Counted from the first letter of the stretch, positions 1-11,774 are shown. The stretch: DNA of 64,000 bases from Channallabes apus (GCA_030522415.1 CM060109.1:22058661-22122660), one strand, 5' to 3'. The notes: generated by a model not told the origin, from the letters alone. Numbers and translations are program-made.

Positions 1-1640
1 CATGTTGCCTACTGTAGGTTCTAAAGCAAAACCTTGTAATGTTAAACCTGTATCATTATACTATATGTACATTGTATACTTGTAGTTTCCCACCTGTTTA
101 TACAATCTCCACCTGTATATACAATCATCATGTAGATGTACTGTACTTAGAAACAGTATATTCGTATTGTTTTAAACTAATTTTAGCTAATTATAGCACC
201 TTAAATTATAAGCAACGTATCATTGTTGTTTTTATTTTTATTTTTTTAAAACATTACCCTTTTCTTATTGTGATTATTGACTTTTAATCTGGTCTTAATA
301 TTCTTACTTGCCTTGTTGTACATTTGTTGTATAATTGATGTACTGGCTACTCTATCTGTATCTATAGATATCTACTAGTTTGTGCATGCTTCTGTTTTTA
401 TGTTGAGTAGTGGATATTTTAATTTGATATATGCACTGTATCTATCATGTATGTATTTTGTATGTGATATATTAAACCGATATTGCAACAAAAAAATCAT
501 AAGCCAGATTTTTTTTTGTCTGATGCAATCCCAGGAGGACAGCTATTTGATCTCTGCTCTTTTAACAGCAATGATTAAATGTATATATAACGAGAAACTA
601 ATATTAAACCAGCACTCCCACAGTGCCAGTACTCCTCTTTTTTCAGCCCTAGCACAAGGAGTGTGTTCTTGTGTTGGAGAATAAATAACGTCTGTCCCAA
701 GCTTATGGATATTTCCTAACCATCTCCTCTTGGCTAGAGATTCTAAACACACACGTGTTTGTCATTACCCAATGAAAATGTCTTTATATATTAGATGAGA
801 CACACTAGCATACTAGACATGCCCGGGAAGTGAATCTTGAGCCACTTCCGGAGACAGTATGAATGCTCCAAATGGGCTCATTATTACATTCACCTATGTG
901 GTCAAATATATTGAATTTACTCTGATTGAATCTGATGAATGTTAAATGTTGCTTAATAGATGATATAAAATTAATAATCTTTAGAACTGAACTGTAGCCA
1001 GTGCACTTTATTTTTATGCACTTTTTAATTTTATTCGACAGATCGTTGTGTCTCTTAGGTGGATCGGTACTATGGACTGTCATGTTCTTGCTAATGCAAC
1101 ACAATCTGTCAACATTAATGTGTCTTTTTTAAATTGCATTATTTTTCTAACACCGTTAAATTGTATAATTAGCATGGATAGATAATATTCACATACATTC
1201 ATTAAGCATTAAATATTCTCTTTAACATTAAAATAAGCATTTCATAAGACAATGCCTATGACATAAATGATTAGCGTTGAATCGGCTGGGTGTGAAAGAA
1301 AACAGTAAGGTTTTAAAAAAGTGCTAATTTTGCTAGGAACCACAGCCACATACAGTACATTAGCAATAAAGGTTTAGTGTGCAGTATTTTAATGACATAT
1401 TATACATCTATATAGGAATTAAGGCTGGTGCACTTCCTGCAAAAATCCAATGCATCGATAATACCCGTTTTATCCCTTGTATTAACAAAATATTCAATCG
1501 TAATTTATTATTTACAAAATGAACTGATCATCTCATGCGCACACACACAATTCAATTATTATAACAACAATTGAGCTTCTAATTATAGAAGAATTTTCAT
1601 GGAGAGAAAAAAAAAACAAGTGAGACAGTGTGGAAGATAA
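1..1640. other. AT-rich stretch, no gene seen
   Basis: No reading frame with recognisable protein character, no RNA gene and no clear repeat family was seen. Short open frames on both strands look like chance frames in AT-rich DNA. Confidence 0.6.
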
Positions 1641-1650
1641 TAGAACTTAC

Positions 1651-1797
1651 CTTCACCTTTCAGTGTTCAGATGTATAAGGGATGATATTGTGGATCTGTG
1701 CAATCCTGCACACAAATTCCCACACTCCCCCCTCACCAGCTGAATAGATGGATGACTTGACTAAAACAAGCAGCACCCTACACACACTCACCTTATA
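1651..1797 (-). promoter_or_regulatory. candidate minus-strand promoter and noncoding first exon
   Basis: On the minus strand a pyrimidine-rich tract (about 1800-1860) is followed by a TATAAG-type box (1792-1797), then about 140 bases later by a consensus splice donor (AAG|GTAAGT, boundary at 1651/1650). That is the layout of a TATA promoter with an untranslated first exon of a gene running left out of the window. No coding sequence supports it, so a chance arrangement is quite possible. Confidence 0.25.
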
Positions 1798-1859
1798 TCT
1801 CTAGTCAGAACAGGAGGGGAGGAGAAAAAGAGGGAGAGAATAGGGGGGGTGGAGGTGGA

Positions 1860-3023
1860 GAGAGATGGGTATGGGTATGTCACAGGCTTGTCTTATTCAG
1901 TCTAAATCTTAAACACTGTGGTTTGCTTGTCTTTCCAAAAATCGCTGTGTGGGTAGCATCACCGTCATTACTTCTCACAATGATGTCATGGCACTTTGAG
2001 TTTAATGGATCTTGGACTGGCCTTTTTTCCCCCCTTAATGAACACAAAATATCATCTGTTAGTTTTGGGATTTGGATTAAACTTGAATTATCATTTCTTT
2101 CTTTTTTTTTCCCGCATCAGGATCTGAGGGGTTGAATGGTTTGAATGAAGGATCCATTCATTCTTGATTCAAATCAAGATTCAAGCTGTATTTATAGTGT
2201 GTAAAATCTTTACTATTTAATATTATTTGCTAATTCTATCTACATAACCAGAGCACTATGAGATCAACCCACTGAAAAAACATGACCTCATAAAACTTCA
2301 TTCTGAGCCGGTCGTAGGTTTAATCAAACCAAATAGATTAACCCTTGTGGTTTGGTCGATTAAAGAAATCAGTTAAACGTCTTGCTTAAATCCTTTCGAC
2401 CCCCTATCCAAAGTGATCAGTGGGTTATCAGTATTTTACGTCTTTATTGCCAGGTCTAAAGAACCTGAGTGGTGCTGCAGATAAAATGTGTTTGACCTGG
2501 AACTCAGCAGACAGGTCAACAGTTAAAGCTAGAACCCCCTGCCGTGAAGACAGACCACAGCATTGTGTTGACGAGGCAATGCATCAGGTGAGCGGAGATT
2601 TCCATGCATTTTTGAACAGGAGGAAATTTGTGATGCTCGCTTATGTTCGGCACAGTTTGAGGGAGAAGATTAGTGTTTCTCGTTAAGTGCTGAGTAGGTG
2701 GAAGATTCTACTTCGATACATGCCAGTGTTGTATGAATGAACATTCAGAGACAGTGACAGACGGAGACAGGGTGGAGGCCCCTCTGAAAGAATGTGCCAT
2801 TCTGGCTTTCCAGGTAGGAATTTCTGCTGCCCATTTCTCTAAATTTATTCATTGATTCAACCAATCATTTGTATCCAAGACACACATGCACCCTAGATAT
2901 TAATGTCCATTCCAGTAGACAGAAGTCTCTCCGAAACCTGTTATGAGTACAAAGAAAGTTATTGAACTCCACTGCATTCGGTGCAAATAACTTTTTAAAA
3001 AAAATGTATATAATTGGATCTCA

Positions 3024-3058
<35 letters not shown>

Positions 3059-4420
3059 CATGATGGCCAAAACACTTCCCCACAGCAGGGATGATGTCCA
3101 GCAGGAGACAGGACCTTCCCCCAATAATGCACACAGACTTCCCATACCGCCTTGCACACATGCACATTCTCACACACTCGCACACACCAAACTCAATTAG
3201 CCGTGAGTGCGTTTACCTACCAAACACACTTTCCTCGGCATCTGTTTCTTTGTTTGACCATAAGGTAGAGAAACGGAGGGTTTGTACAAGAAGGAGAGAA
3301 AGTTAAGGAAGGAATGAGAAAACGCCAAAAAGTCTTCATTTTCCAAATTTCCATTATCTGTGGGGAGGAAAAATGAAAGCACCTGGGTTCTGGGGGAAAA
3401 ATGTCATGCACACAAACATTATAAGCATTCCAAATAAGAAGATGTACTTTTTTATACAACAGTGATGTTGAGTTCATAAATTGGTAATCTATTGAATTTA
3501 AGTGATTATTGAATTTAAGTGATGAACATTAAACATCACTAAAAATGCTTAAAAAGGTGTCATACATGAACAACTTGTAAATATCAGCGAATAAGAGGAA
3601 TAAGACACTTTGGGACACTCTGTTATAGGAAAATCATCATTTTTGGTGTAGGAACAGAAACTCTGCTTCATGTTGCAGCACTCAGTTGCTGATTATTTTT
3701 GGATTTATTTTTATAACTACACCTTGTCTTTCATTCCTTACATAGAATTCTTTAAGGTTAACTTGTTAAGGTTCTTTAAGGAGAACTTGCATAATGAAGA
3801 TTCTTAGCTTTTAAATAATTATTCTGTATGCATTACCCTTTAACCTCATTATAACCTTTAAGGGTTCTCGCAGACAGACAACCGGTTATCTAAGATCGTG
3901 TACTCTACATTCCATTCCACGGCCTTGCTTAGCAATTGCACATCAGATTAATGTACTTTATAACGCGGTATACGCAGGCATAGTGCTAAAGGAGGTGGGC
4001 GATGACCATACGTAAACATTTGACCAGTTTATGGTTGGTTATGTCCAACTGGCCAGGGTTAGTCTGGTTGCCGGGGGGTGCACGAGTTCAGGGACTGCAT
4101 GTTCAATAGTGGCTATAAAGTTCTGCACAGGCCAATTTTCTCACAGCTGCAGGTCACCTCTCCTATACAGCAGCCTGGGAACACACTGAGCACACAATCT
4201 GCCAACCGTCCATCACCATGGGAACTTGTGCTGAGACAGCGAGTGACCTCCGTTAGACTGCAGACCCCACATTAGCTTCTTACTTCATTATACAGTACTT
4301 CAAATTTTTACCTTTACTCCTCTAATAAAGGATGGATTGCCACATGTGCACATGATCACACACTGGTCATTGAGACAAGACATTTATATAAAGCAATTTC
4401 TCAGACGTCTGCATGCTTTG
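1860..4420. other. stretch without identified genes
   Basis: Nothing with protein-coding character was recognised. A long A tract lies near 3031-3057 and could be the tail of an old retroposed copy, but no flanking family is recognisable. Confidence 0.5.
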
Positions 4421-4423
4421 TCT

Positions 4424-4425
<2 letters not shown>

Positions 4426-4472
<47 letters not shown>
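4426..4472. repeat. (GT)n microsatellite
   Basis: Uninterrupted GT dinucleotide run, directly followed by a few TCTGG-type repeats. Confidence 0.9.
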
Positions 4473-4473
<1 letters not shown>

Positions 4474-4739
4474 TCTGGTCTGGTCTGGGCCCCCCATGGT
4501 TTTAGCCTGTCCTGCTGAGCAGAGTCGACTGGCTACTTCACACATCACCAGTTAAATATACCCCATGATGAACATTAAAACCTTCCGTTCTGGACATTTT
4601 TGAAACCCAATGGCTGTGTTAAAATGTAGGTTTATTGAATTATTTATTTATTTTTTATCAAAACAGGCAGGTACACTCATAATAGCCCTCACACCCTCAA
4701 AACCATGTGGTGATTCAAATAATTGATTATTGATATTAA

Positions 4740-5175
4740 ACATTTTACATACATATACACACAGACATACTTTATAGACACCCATATGTGGGCCTTGCTC
4801 AAAATAAAAAAACAAAAAAAAGCTGGAAGCACACATTTGTCTAGAATGTCTTTATATACTGTATCATTACAATTTCCCCTTACTGGAGTTAAAAGGGCTG
4901 AATTGGTTCCAGCAAGATAATGGCCCTGTGAACAAAGCGAGCTCCATTAAGACATGGCATGCTGAGACTGGAGTGAAAGAACTCCTACACGGAGCCCTGA
5001 CCTCAACCCCACTGAACACCTTTGTGATAAACTGAAATTGCCCCACCTCACCAATGCTCTTGTAATCGAATCGGAAAATCCCTACAGCCATGTTTCAAAA
5101 TCTAAAGAAAAGCCTTTACAGGAGATTATTATAATACCATGTCAGGTGTCCATACCTTTTTGACCACATAGTTGT
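4740..5175 (+). pseudogene. Tc1-type transposase relic, 3' half
   Basis: The plus strand around 4905-5100 resembles the C-terminal part of a Tc1/mariner DD34E transposase: a QQDN-like motif around the second aspartate, then a SPDLNP-like segment near the catalytic glutamate, in shifted frames. The right end (about 5142-5170) reads like the inverted terminus of a widespread fish Tc1 family whose ends mention a tract similar to GTGTCCATACTTTTGGCC. Frameshifts and loss of the N-terminal half make it a dead remnant. Family assignment rests on recognition, not alignment. Confidence 0.55.
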
Positions 5176-5234
5176 TGTTGTTTTTTCCCCCACTGAACAT
5201 ACTGTAGGATAGGATTGGATAGGATTGCAGTATG

Positions 5235-5740
5235 TATATGTCTGCATGTGCACAGCCTGGCAAAAGATGTCATGCTTCAGAAGGAATTATTGTCCTGCAT
5301 CAAGCAAAGAAAACAACTAAGGAGATTATGGAATGACTGGATTTGGTTTAAGAACTGTCTAACATATTAGTGCTGAACTGGTCAGAAAAATCACGAATGA
5401 CCATGATTAGAGATCACTTAAACGCTTGATGGAGTTGCATCCAAATTTGCAGTAGAAACCACAACCATGTGTAACCGTGAAAGTAAAAGCCTGTCCACAT
5501 GCACAATGTGATGAGGACTCAAAGGATTGGGACTTTGCTGTGTGACCTTAAGAAAACACCTTGTTAGTGAAGCAAATGGCTTCAGTTTGCTAGAAAGCAT
5601 AAAGAGCAAAGGATTCCATTTGGAGCCAGGGGGAAAGGTCATGTGTTCAGAATAGTGCAGATTGTCCCTCTTCCAAAGCAGTGGGTTCATCAGGGTAAGA
5701 AGGTGAGTGCATGCATCCATAATGCATAGCGCCCACTGTA
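5235..5740 (+). pseudogene. second Tc1-type transposase relic, N-terminal and central part
   Basis: The plus strand resembles the helix-turn-helix and linker region of a different fish Tc1 family: a GF..CVA-like start near 5262, then a segment about CTTAAACGCTTGATGG (5417 onwards) and a stretch with the sense of RRELKGLGL near 5515. Many stops and indels interrupt it. It abuts the preceding relic, so this part of the window is a mosaic of old DNA transposons. No open frame remains. Confidence 0.5.
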
Positions 5741-5744
5741 CAAG

Positions 5745-6065
5745 CCTCTAGTGGGTCCACCAGCTGTGATGCACTGTATAGTATGTTCTGACACCTTTCT
5801 ATCATATCCAGTGTAAAGCTACAGTAGCTCTTCTTTGGATTTAAATGAGATGTTCTAGCCATTACTTCATTTACAATATTGAGCCTTGGGTGCCCATGAC
5901 CTTGTTACCAGATCACCGGTTCTCATCCATTGGCACATTTTTGATAGGCACTAACCACTGTATACCCGACAGACTTGGTGTTCAGGAGATGCTCTGACCT
6001 AGTTGTTTAGCTATTACACTTTGGCCCTTGTCATATTATCTAGCATCCTAATGTTAGCCCATCAA
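5745..6065 (-). pseudogene. third Tc1-type relic, minus strand
   Basis: Read on the minus strand this matches the N-terminal third of another Tc1-type transposase gene: the segment corresponding to a QSISKTAG-like helix lies near 5985-6010, and a stretch mentioning GTGTCAGAA near 5785-5795 is the later part. The same family appears at 37036-37880 on the plus strand and in pieces at 54030-54600. It is heavily mutated and lacks the catalytic core. Confidence 0.5.
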
Positions 6066-6284
6066 ACCTTACTGATGATAACAATAATAATAATAATAAT
6101 AATAATAATAGCATGCAATTAGGCCCAATATTTTATTTGGTTTAATTATGAGCTTGAGTGATAACCTGTCCAAAAAAATGTCCAAGGCAAAAGGGGTTCT
6201 TGGCAGAAGAGCACTGTATAATTTTGTGTGAATAATTTTGTCATGCTATTGAGAGAAATAATTATTTATGACAAACATACTTAC

Positions 6285-6658
6285 TGTCACACACACTCGC
6301 GTCGCGACCGGCACAAGGACCCGGAAGTAGGCAGCTCGCAAAAGCAGGAAGCATGAAAGGAGACAAGATGGCGTCCCACCTTACTCAGTCATTGAGTTTT
6401 GCCCATGTCGGATCAGCTCGTATCGCTTCCAAATCGTGAGTACTCACTATCTTGGGTTATCTTTCAGTCTAGAGTGTGTGTTTATAGGACGCGGGTTAAA
6501 TTTGTGTTTTTCCCTTGCTCCGTTGTTGTGAGTGTCCTTAGATTAAATCGCGTGGTTATCCTGCCTTCTCGCTTGCTTCCGCGTTTGGGTTTACCATCCA
6601 CGCTACACGGGCTAACTGGTCTAAGTCTTCTGGTCAACTCCGGGTTAGTTCACTGACA
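6285..6658 (+). repeat. 5' LTR of the gypsy element
   Basis: 374 bp, starting TGTCACACAC and ending CTGACA. The stretch ACTCAGTCATT at 6383-6393 is complementary to the first bases after the LTR and probably marks the transcript start. The A/T-rich box about 30 bases upstream reads CATGAAAGG here but CATAAAAGG in the 3' LTR, suggesting the promoter box of this copy has decayed. Confidence 0.93.
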
Positions 6659-6659
6659 G

Positions 6660-6670
6660 AATGACTGAGT
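6660..6670 (+). promoter_or_regulatory. putative self-primed primer-binding site
   Basis: The 11 bases directly downstream of the 5' LTR, AATGACTGAGT, do not begin with TGG, as most tRNA-primed sites do. They are an exact reverse complement of ACTCAGTCATT inside the LTR (6383-6393). Tf1 and the vertebrate sushi group prime reverse transcription by folding the 5' end of their own RNA onto such a site. The site overlaps the likely gag start codon at 6661. Confidence 0.6.
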
Positions 6671-7727
6671 CTCGTGCGGTAAACCCAGCGGATAATGCAC
6701 GCCTTTGCGACGTGGTGGACCAGCATGCTGTGTTAATCGATAAGCTTAGCGCGGAGATCGCTACTCTACGCCAAAGCATCCGGGACACCGCGAGGTCGCG
6801 GAGCTGAAGCGAGAGAACGCGGAGCTCCGTGCGGCTGTCGATGACGCGGCTAGCCGGGCCCCCGTCGGCACGGCTGCAGCGCCGCACCAACCCTTCCCCC
6901 CCCCCCCTCCTTCTGAAGTATTCATTTCATTACCGGATAAGTGGAATGGTGCGGATGGAAAGTGTGATGTGTTTTTAACAGCGCTTAATTTGGTGTTTGA
7001 GTTTAATTCCACCAGGTACTCCACCGATCGGCTACGCATTGCACTTCTCGTTTCGTTGCTAACCGGGCAGGCAGCTGAGTGGGCCACGGCGGTTATCAAA
7101 ACAGATTCAGACACCGCTCACTCCTACAATGAGTTCACCCACCAGTTAAGACTCACTTTTGATCACCCCGCCGGAGAGGTGGAGACCGACACGAGACTTT
7201 ATCACCTACGGCAGGGAGGTTTGTCCGTGAGCCGCTACACCACGGAGTTTCGCACGCTCGCCGACCAGACCACCTGGGGAGACTCCGCTCTCCGGACAGC
7301 CTATTACGAAGGGCTGGCTTCCCGCCTAAAAGACGAACTCGCGGGGCGGGAGCTACCGGCTACGCTGGAGGGCCTCATCCAGCTGGCCCTTCGGATCGAC
7401 CAACGTCTGCTGTCTCGTCCCAAGCCAGCCCCTCGCACCCTGCCGCCTGCCTCACCTGTTCTCTCCTATGTCTCGCCACGTTCTTCAGCCTCTTTCCCTC
7501 ACCTTCCTGTACCTGAAGCTCGACCCGCCGTCACTGGCTGTGTCGGATCTCCACCGCCCGCCGTGGTTGACACGGGAGCCGGGGAACCCATGCAACTAGG
7601 GCGCGCCTCATTGTCCGCTGCAGAACGGGCACGAAGATTTCGGGAGAGACTCTGTGCTTACTGTGGGTCAGATGCCCATCACCAAGCCATCTGCCCCCTC
7701 CGTCCGGGAAACGCCCAGGCCCAGTGA
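6661..7727 (+). pseudogene. gag: gypsy Gag, frameshifted
   Basis: Gag would form the retrotransposon particle and bind its RNA. The first ATG after the LTR (6661) opens a frame that stops after about 45 codons near 6810; the Gag frame continues one register away from about 6792 and stays open to the stop at 7727, so a one-base loss near 6784-6792 breaks it. An 11-C run at 6897-6907 is another slippage risk. The downstream part contains the helical capsid-like segment (about 6950-7400), a proline-rich linker and a zinc knuckle CX2CX4HX4C (about 7652-7693, CAYCGSDAHHQAIC). Its end overlaps the start of the pol frame by at least 70 bases in the +1 register. Confidence 0.85.
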
Positions 7728-10700
7728 GACACGAGGGAGGTTCGCCGGGCCACCTTCAGATCTCTCCCGTTACCACCAACATCTCCAGGTACAGGTACAC
7801 CTCCAGTTTGGCCACAGACGAGTCAGAAGTACTGCGTTCATCGATTCCGGTGCCGCAGGAAATTTCATTGACTCTAATTACGCCAAGCAACTGAGGATGA
7901 AACTTGAAGTGTTATCCCAGCCGGTTCGGATCACCTCAGTCGATGGTTGCCCCCTATCATCTAGCCCCGTCACCACACAAACCCAACCTATCACCCTGAT
8001 CATAAGCGAACACCAGGAGCGGATCCAGTTCCACCTCACCACCATCTCGTCACCACCCATCATCCTCGGACACCCCTGGTTACTTCAACATGACCCACTC
8101 ATATCCTGGACCCAAAACCGTATCCTCCAGTGGGGGCCGACCTGCTCCGAACTTTGCCTCCAAGCACCGGCTGGGACGTGTTCTAGGGAGTCCGAGGCCC
8201 CCGATGTCGACACCGACGCCATTCCCACCGTCTACCGGGACCTGGCTGAAGTGTTCTGTAAGAAACACGCCACCCACCTTCCACCACATCACCCTTACGA
8301 TCTGGCGATTGACCTTCAGCCAGGCTCCATGCCTCCCCGCGGCCATCTCTACTCCCTCGCCACCATCGAGACGCAGGCTATGGAGGACTATGTGACCAAC
8401 GCTCTCCGCCAGGGTACCATCAGGCCATCTTCATCGCCTGCCGCCGCGGGGTCTTTCTTTGTAAAAAAGAAAGGAGGTGAACTTCGCCCGTGTGTCGATT
8501 ATCTGGGGCTCAATAATATAACCATCAAGAATCGTCACTCGCTGCCTCTTACCAACTCTGCCCTGGACACTCTCTCTGGTGCCACCTTTTTCACAAAGTT
8601 GGACCATCGGAGCGCCTACAACTTGGTGCGCATCAGGGAGGGCGATGAGTGGAAGACGGCATTCATCACACCCATGGGGCACTACGAGAGTCTGGTCATC
8701 CCGTTTGGCCTCTGCAATGCCCCCGCCGCCTTCCAAAATTTTATCAATGACGTTCTCCGGGACATGCTAGGGCGGTGGGCATTTGCATACCTAGTTGACA
8801 TCCTCATCTACTCCCGTACTCAGGAGGAACATGTCCAACATGTCAGAGTGGTCTTAAAGAGACTGCACGCCCACCAACTGTACTGTAAGTTGGAAAAGTG
8901 CGCTTTTCACGAGCGCTCCACCACGTTCCTGGGTTTTGTCATCTCGTCCCAGGGTGTGGCCATGGACCCGCAGAAGCTAGAAGTTGTGCGCCATTGGCCC
9001 CTACCCAAGACTCTTAAACAGCTTCAACGGTTTCTCTGGTTTGCAAATTTTTATCGTCGCTTTATCTGGGACTACAGTACGGTTGCAGCACCCCTAACCA
9101 CTCTGACCCACCCATCATCTCATCCATTCAGCCTCAACCCAGCAGCCGTCTCCGCTTTCCATCAACTGTGTCACTGCTTCACCACCGCCCCTATTCTTCT
9201 CCATCCAGATGCCAGTAAACCATTCGTTGTGGAGGTGGACGCCTCAGACGTGGGCACTGGGGCTGTTCTCTCCCAACGAGGTCCAGATCAGAAACTACAC
9301 CCTTGTAGTTTCTTCTCCAAAAAATTTGACACCACTCAGCAGCGATATGGGGTAGGGGACCGCGAGCTGCTGGCCATAAAGTGGGCTTTGGAGGAATGGC
9401 GTCACTGGCTCCAGGGCGCCAGGGAGCCATTCATCATCTGGACCGACCATCAGAATCTCATCACCATCCGCAATATCAAACAGCTCAATCCGAGACAGGC
9501 GCGGTGGGCGCTGCTCTTCGAGCACTACAATTTCCACCTGTCCTACCATCCGGGGTCCAAAAATACCAAGGCAGACGCTCTCTCCAGACAACATGAGGAA
9601 GACGTCCCCCGGACGGAACCCGCGCCTGTTCTCCCACCATCCAAGATCGTCGCACCCCTCCGTTGGGACCTGGAGACGAGGGTCCGCCAGGCGCAGGCAA
9701 CGGAGAACGAACCGGCGGGTGTGCCGGCTGGACGTCTCTATGTGCCTCCCACTATGAGAGAGGAGGTCATACAGTGGGGCCACACCTCGCCCATCGCCGG
9801 ACACCCAGGCAGTCAACGTTCTATCCGGTTCATCCGACGTGCCTTTTGGTGGCCATCCATGGTCCGGGACATCAACGAGTTCGTTCAGGCATGCCCAGTG
9901 TGCGCCCGGGCCAAAACTACTAACCAACCACCTTTGGGGGAACTCCAGCCTCTCCCCGTTCCTCGTCGGCCCTGGTCGCACATTGCCGTTGATTTCATCA
10001 CGGGCCTGCCGGCCTCCGAAGGGAAGGACACCATCCTAACAATCGTTGATCGGTTCTCCAAAGCCGTGCACCTGGTGGCCCTCGCCGGACTCCCGTCAGC
10101 CAAAGACACTGCGGAGCTGATTTTAGAACACGTAGTCCGTCTGCATGGGTTCCCTAAAGACATCGTCTCGGACAGGGGGCCCCAGTTCACGGCCAGGTTC
10201 TGGAAGGCCTTCTGCCGTCTGATCCATTCCACCTGTAGTCTGTCTTCTGGCTATCACCCACAGACTAATGGTTAGACGGAGCAGGCCAACCAACAACTGG
10301 AGCGCTACCTGAGATGTTTCATTGCCGATCGCCAGCGCTCCTGGGCTCGCTACCTCCTATGGGCCGAACTTTCGCACAACCTCCACGTCACCTCAGCCAC
10401 CAATCTCAGCCCATTTGAGGTATGCCACGGTTTCCAACCTCCGATGTTCGAACACCAAGAACCGGAGGTTGACGTACCGTCAGCCCAACAGTTGGTCCGC
10501 AGGTGTCGGCGGCTCTGGGATCAAGCCAACCAAGCCATTCATCGAGCCAACACCCGTTACACCACCCAGCATCGCTGTCGACACCCTCCGGGACGGTTGT
10601 ATAACGTAGGTGACAAGGTGTGGCTTTCAACGAAAAACCTTTACCTCCACACAGAATCCAAGAAACTATCACCCCGGTTCATCGGCCCATACCGTATTCA

Positions 10701-11106
10701 CCTCCGGATCAACCCTGTCACCTACCGGCTCTAACTGCCTGCGGCGCTCCGAATTCACCCGGTATTCCACACCTCACAACTCAAACCCTTCACCACCTCT
10801 CCAATGATTCCACCCTCCCCCCCTGCTCCTCCTCCCTGAATCATAGACGGTGGCCCTGCCTACACCGTTCGGCGGATCCTCGACTCACGACCTAGGGGTC
10901 GAGGCACCCAATACTTGGTCGATTGGGAAGGCTACGGCCCCGAGGAGCGGTCGTGGGTTCCGGCACGGTTCGTTCTCGACCCCGACCTTATTAGGGATTA
11001 CCGTTGTCGGGTATCCTCCACCCCGGGACCGTCGGGAGTCGGTCCTGGACAGTGGGGTACTGTCACACACACTCGCGTCGCAACCGGCACAAGGACCCGG
11101 AAGTAG
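7654..11106 (+). pseudogene. pol: gypsy Pol (protease, RT, RNase H, integrase, chromodomain) with three in-frame stops
   Basis: One frame is open from 7654 to a TAG at 10273-10275, resumes to a TAA at 10732-10734, then to a TGA at 10837-10839, and runs on into the 3' LTR to 11106. Each stop is one C-to-T step from a sense codon. Domains in order: aspartic protease with DSG at 7843-7851; reverse transcriptase with the catalytic box reading YLVD (8788-8799) where the family has Y-x-D-D, so one catalytic aspartate is lost; RNase H (about 9210-9590, with VDASD and TDHQN motifs); integrase with an HHCC zinc-binding region (about 9770-9910) and two catalytic aspartates (in AVDFI and SDRGPQF). The third catalytic residue, a glutamate codon at 10279-10281, lies just past the first stop. 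A chromodomain, which in chromoviruses guides integration to histone marks, lies at about 10848-11010 (YLVDWEGYG). The copy cannot make a functional Pol. Confidence 0.93.
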
Positions 11107-11431
11107 CCAGCTCGCAAAAGCAGGAAGCATAAAAGGAGACAAGATGGCGTCCCACCTCACTCAGTCATTGAGTTTTGCCCATGACGGATCAGCTCGTATC
11201 GCTTCCAAATCGTGAGTACTCACTATCTTGGGTTATCTTTCTGTCTAGAGTGTGTGTTTATAGGACGCGGCTTAAATTTGTGTTTTTCCCTTGCTCCGTT
11301 GTTGTGAGAGTCCTTAGATGAAATCGCGTGGTTATCCTGACTTCTCGCTTGCTTCCGCTTTTGGGTTTACCATCCACGCTACACGGGCTAACTAAAAGTC
11401 TTCTGGTCAACTCCGGGTTAGTTCATTGACA
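11061..11431 (+). repeat. 3' LTR of the gypsy element
   Basis: 371 bp, TGTCACACAC to TTGACA, followed directly by the duplicated CTTAC. An A/T-rich box (11129-11135, ATAAAAG) stands about 30 bases before the presumptive transcript start (11160), better preserved than in the 5' LTR. The pol frame ends inside this LTR. The purine-rich stretch just before it (about 11051-11060) is the likely polypurine tract. Confidence 0.93.
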
Positions 11432-11436
11432 CTTAC

Positions 11437-11743
11437 ATGACAATGGAAATACATTCTTCAGTTCTCTTAGTAAAAAAAAAGAAATTTGCATAACGTTTTT
11501 ATATACGATCATTTGCACCAATTACCAATTACCTTACAAGCTGCTAATAATTCTGAATCATGCACTAAATATAGCTGAGGGAAAATTTCATTGTTCAAAT
11601 GCTTTAGGGGTAAAGACTGGCGACAAAACTCATTTTAATTCAATTATTTTTAGTGCTACGATTGCATTCAGATTAGTCTGTCTCTTTACATGGGTGAGAT
11701 TTGGGTGTTATTTTCAAACTCTTGATTAAAATGTCACCAGTAT

Positions 11744-11774
<31 letters not shown>

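Larger units (their letters stand above)
6285..11431 (+). mobile_element. complete Ty3/gypsy chromovirus-type LTR retrotransposon (inactivated)
   Basis: Two direct LTRs (6285-6658 and 11061-11431), both beginning TG and ending CA, flank a gag-pol region, and the five bases CTTAC occur at both outer borders (6280-6284 and 11432-11436), a perfect target-site duplication. Order inside is Gag with a CCHC knuckle, protease, reverse transcriptase, RNase H, integrase and a C-terminal chromodomain, the gypsy order with the chromovirus hallmark. By eye the LTRs differ by roughly a dozen substitutions plus one small indel (about 3-4%), so the insertion is moderately old. Gag is frameshifted and pol has three stops. 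GC content is clearly higher than the surrounding DNA. Confidence 0.95.

Noticed and set aside
9295..9981. 228-codon antisense frame within gypsy pol
   Set aside because: Shadow of the GC-rich pol gene; the sense strand has clear RNase H and integrase motifs.
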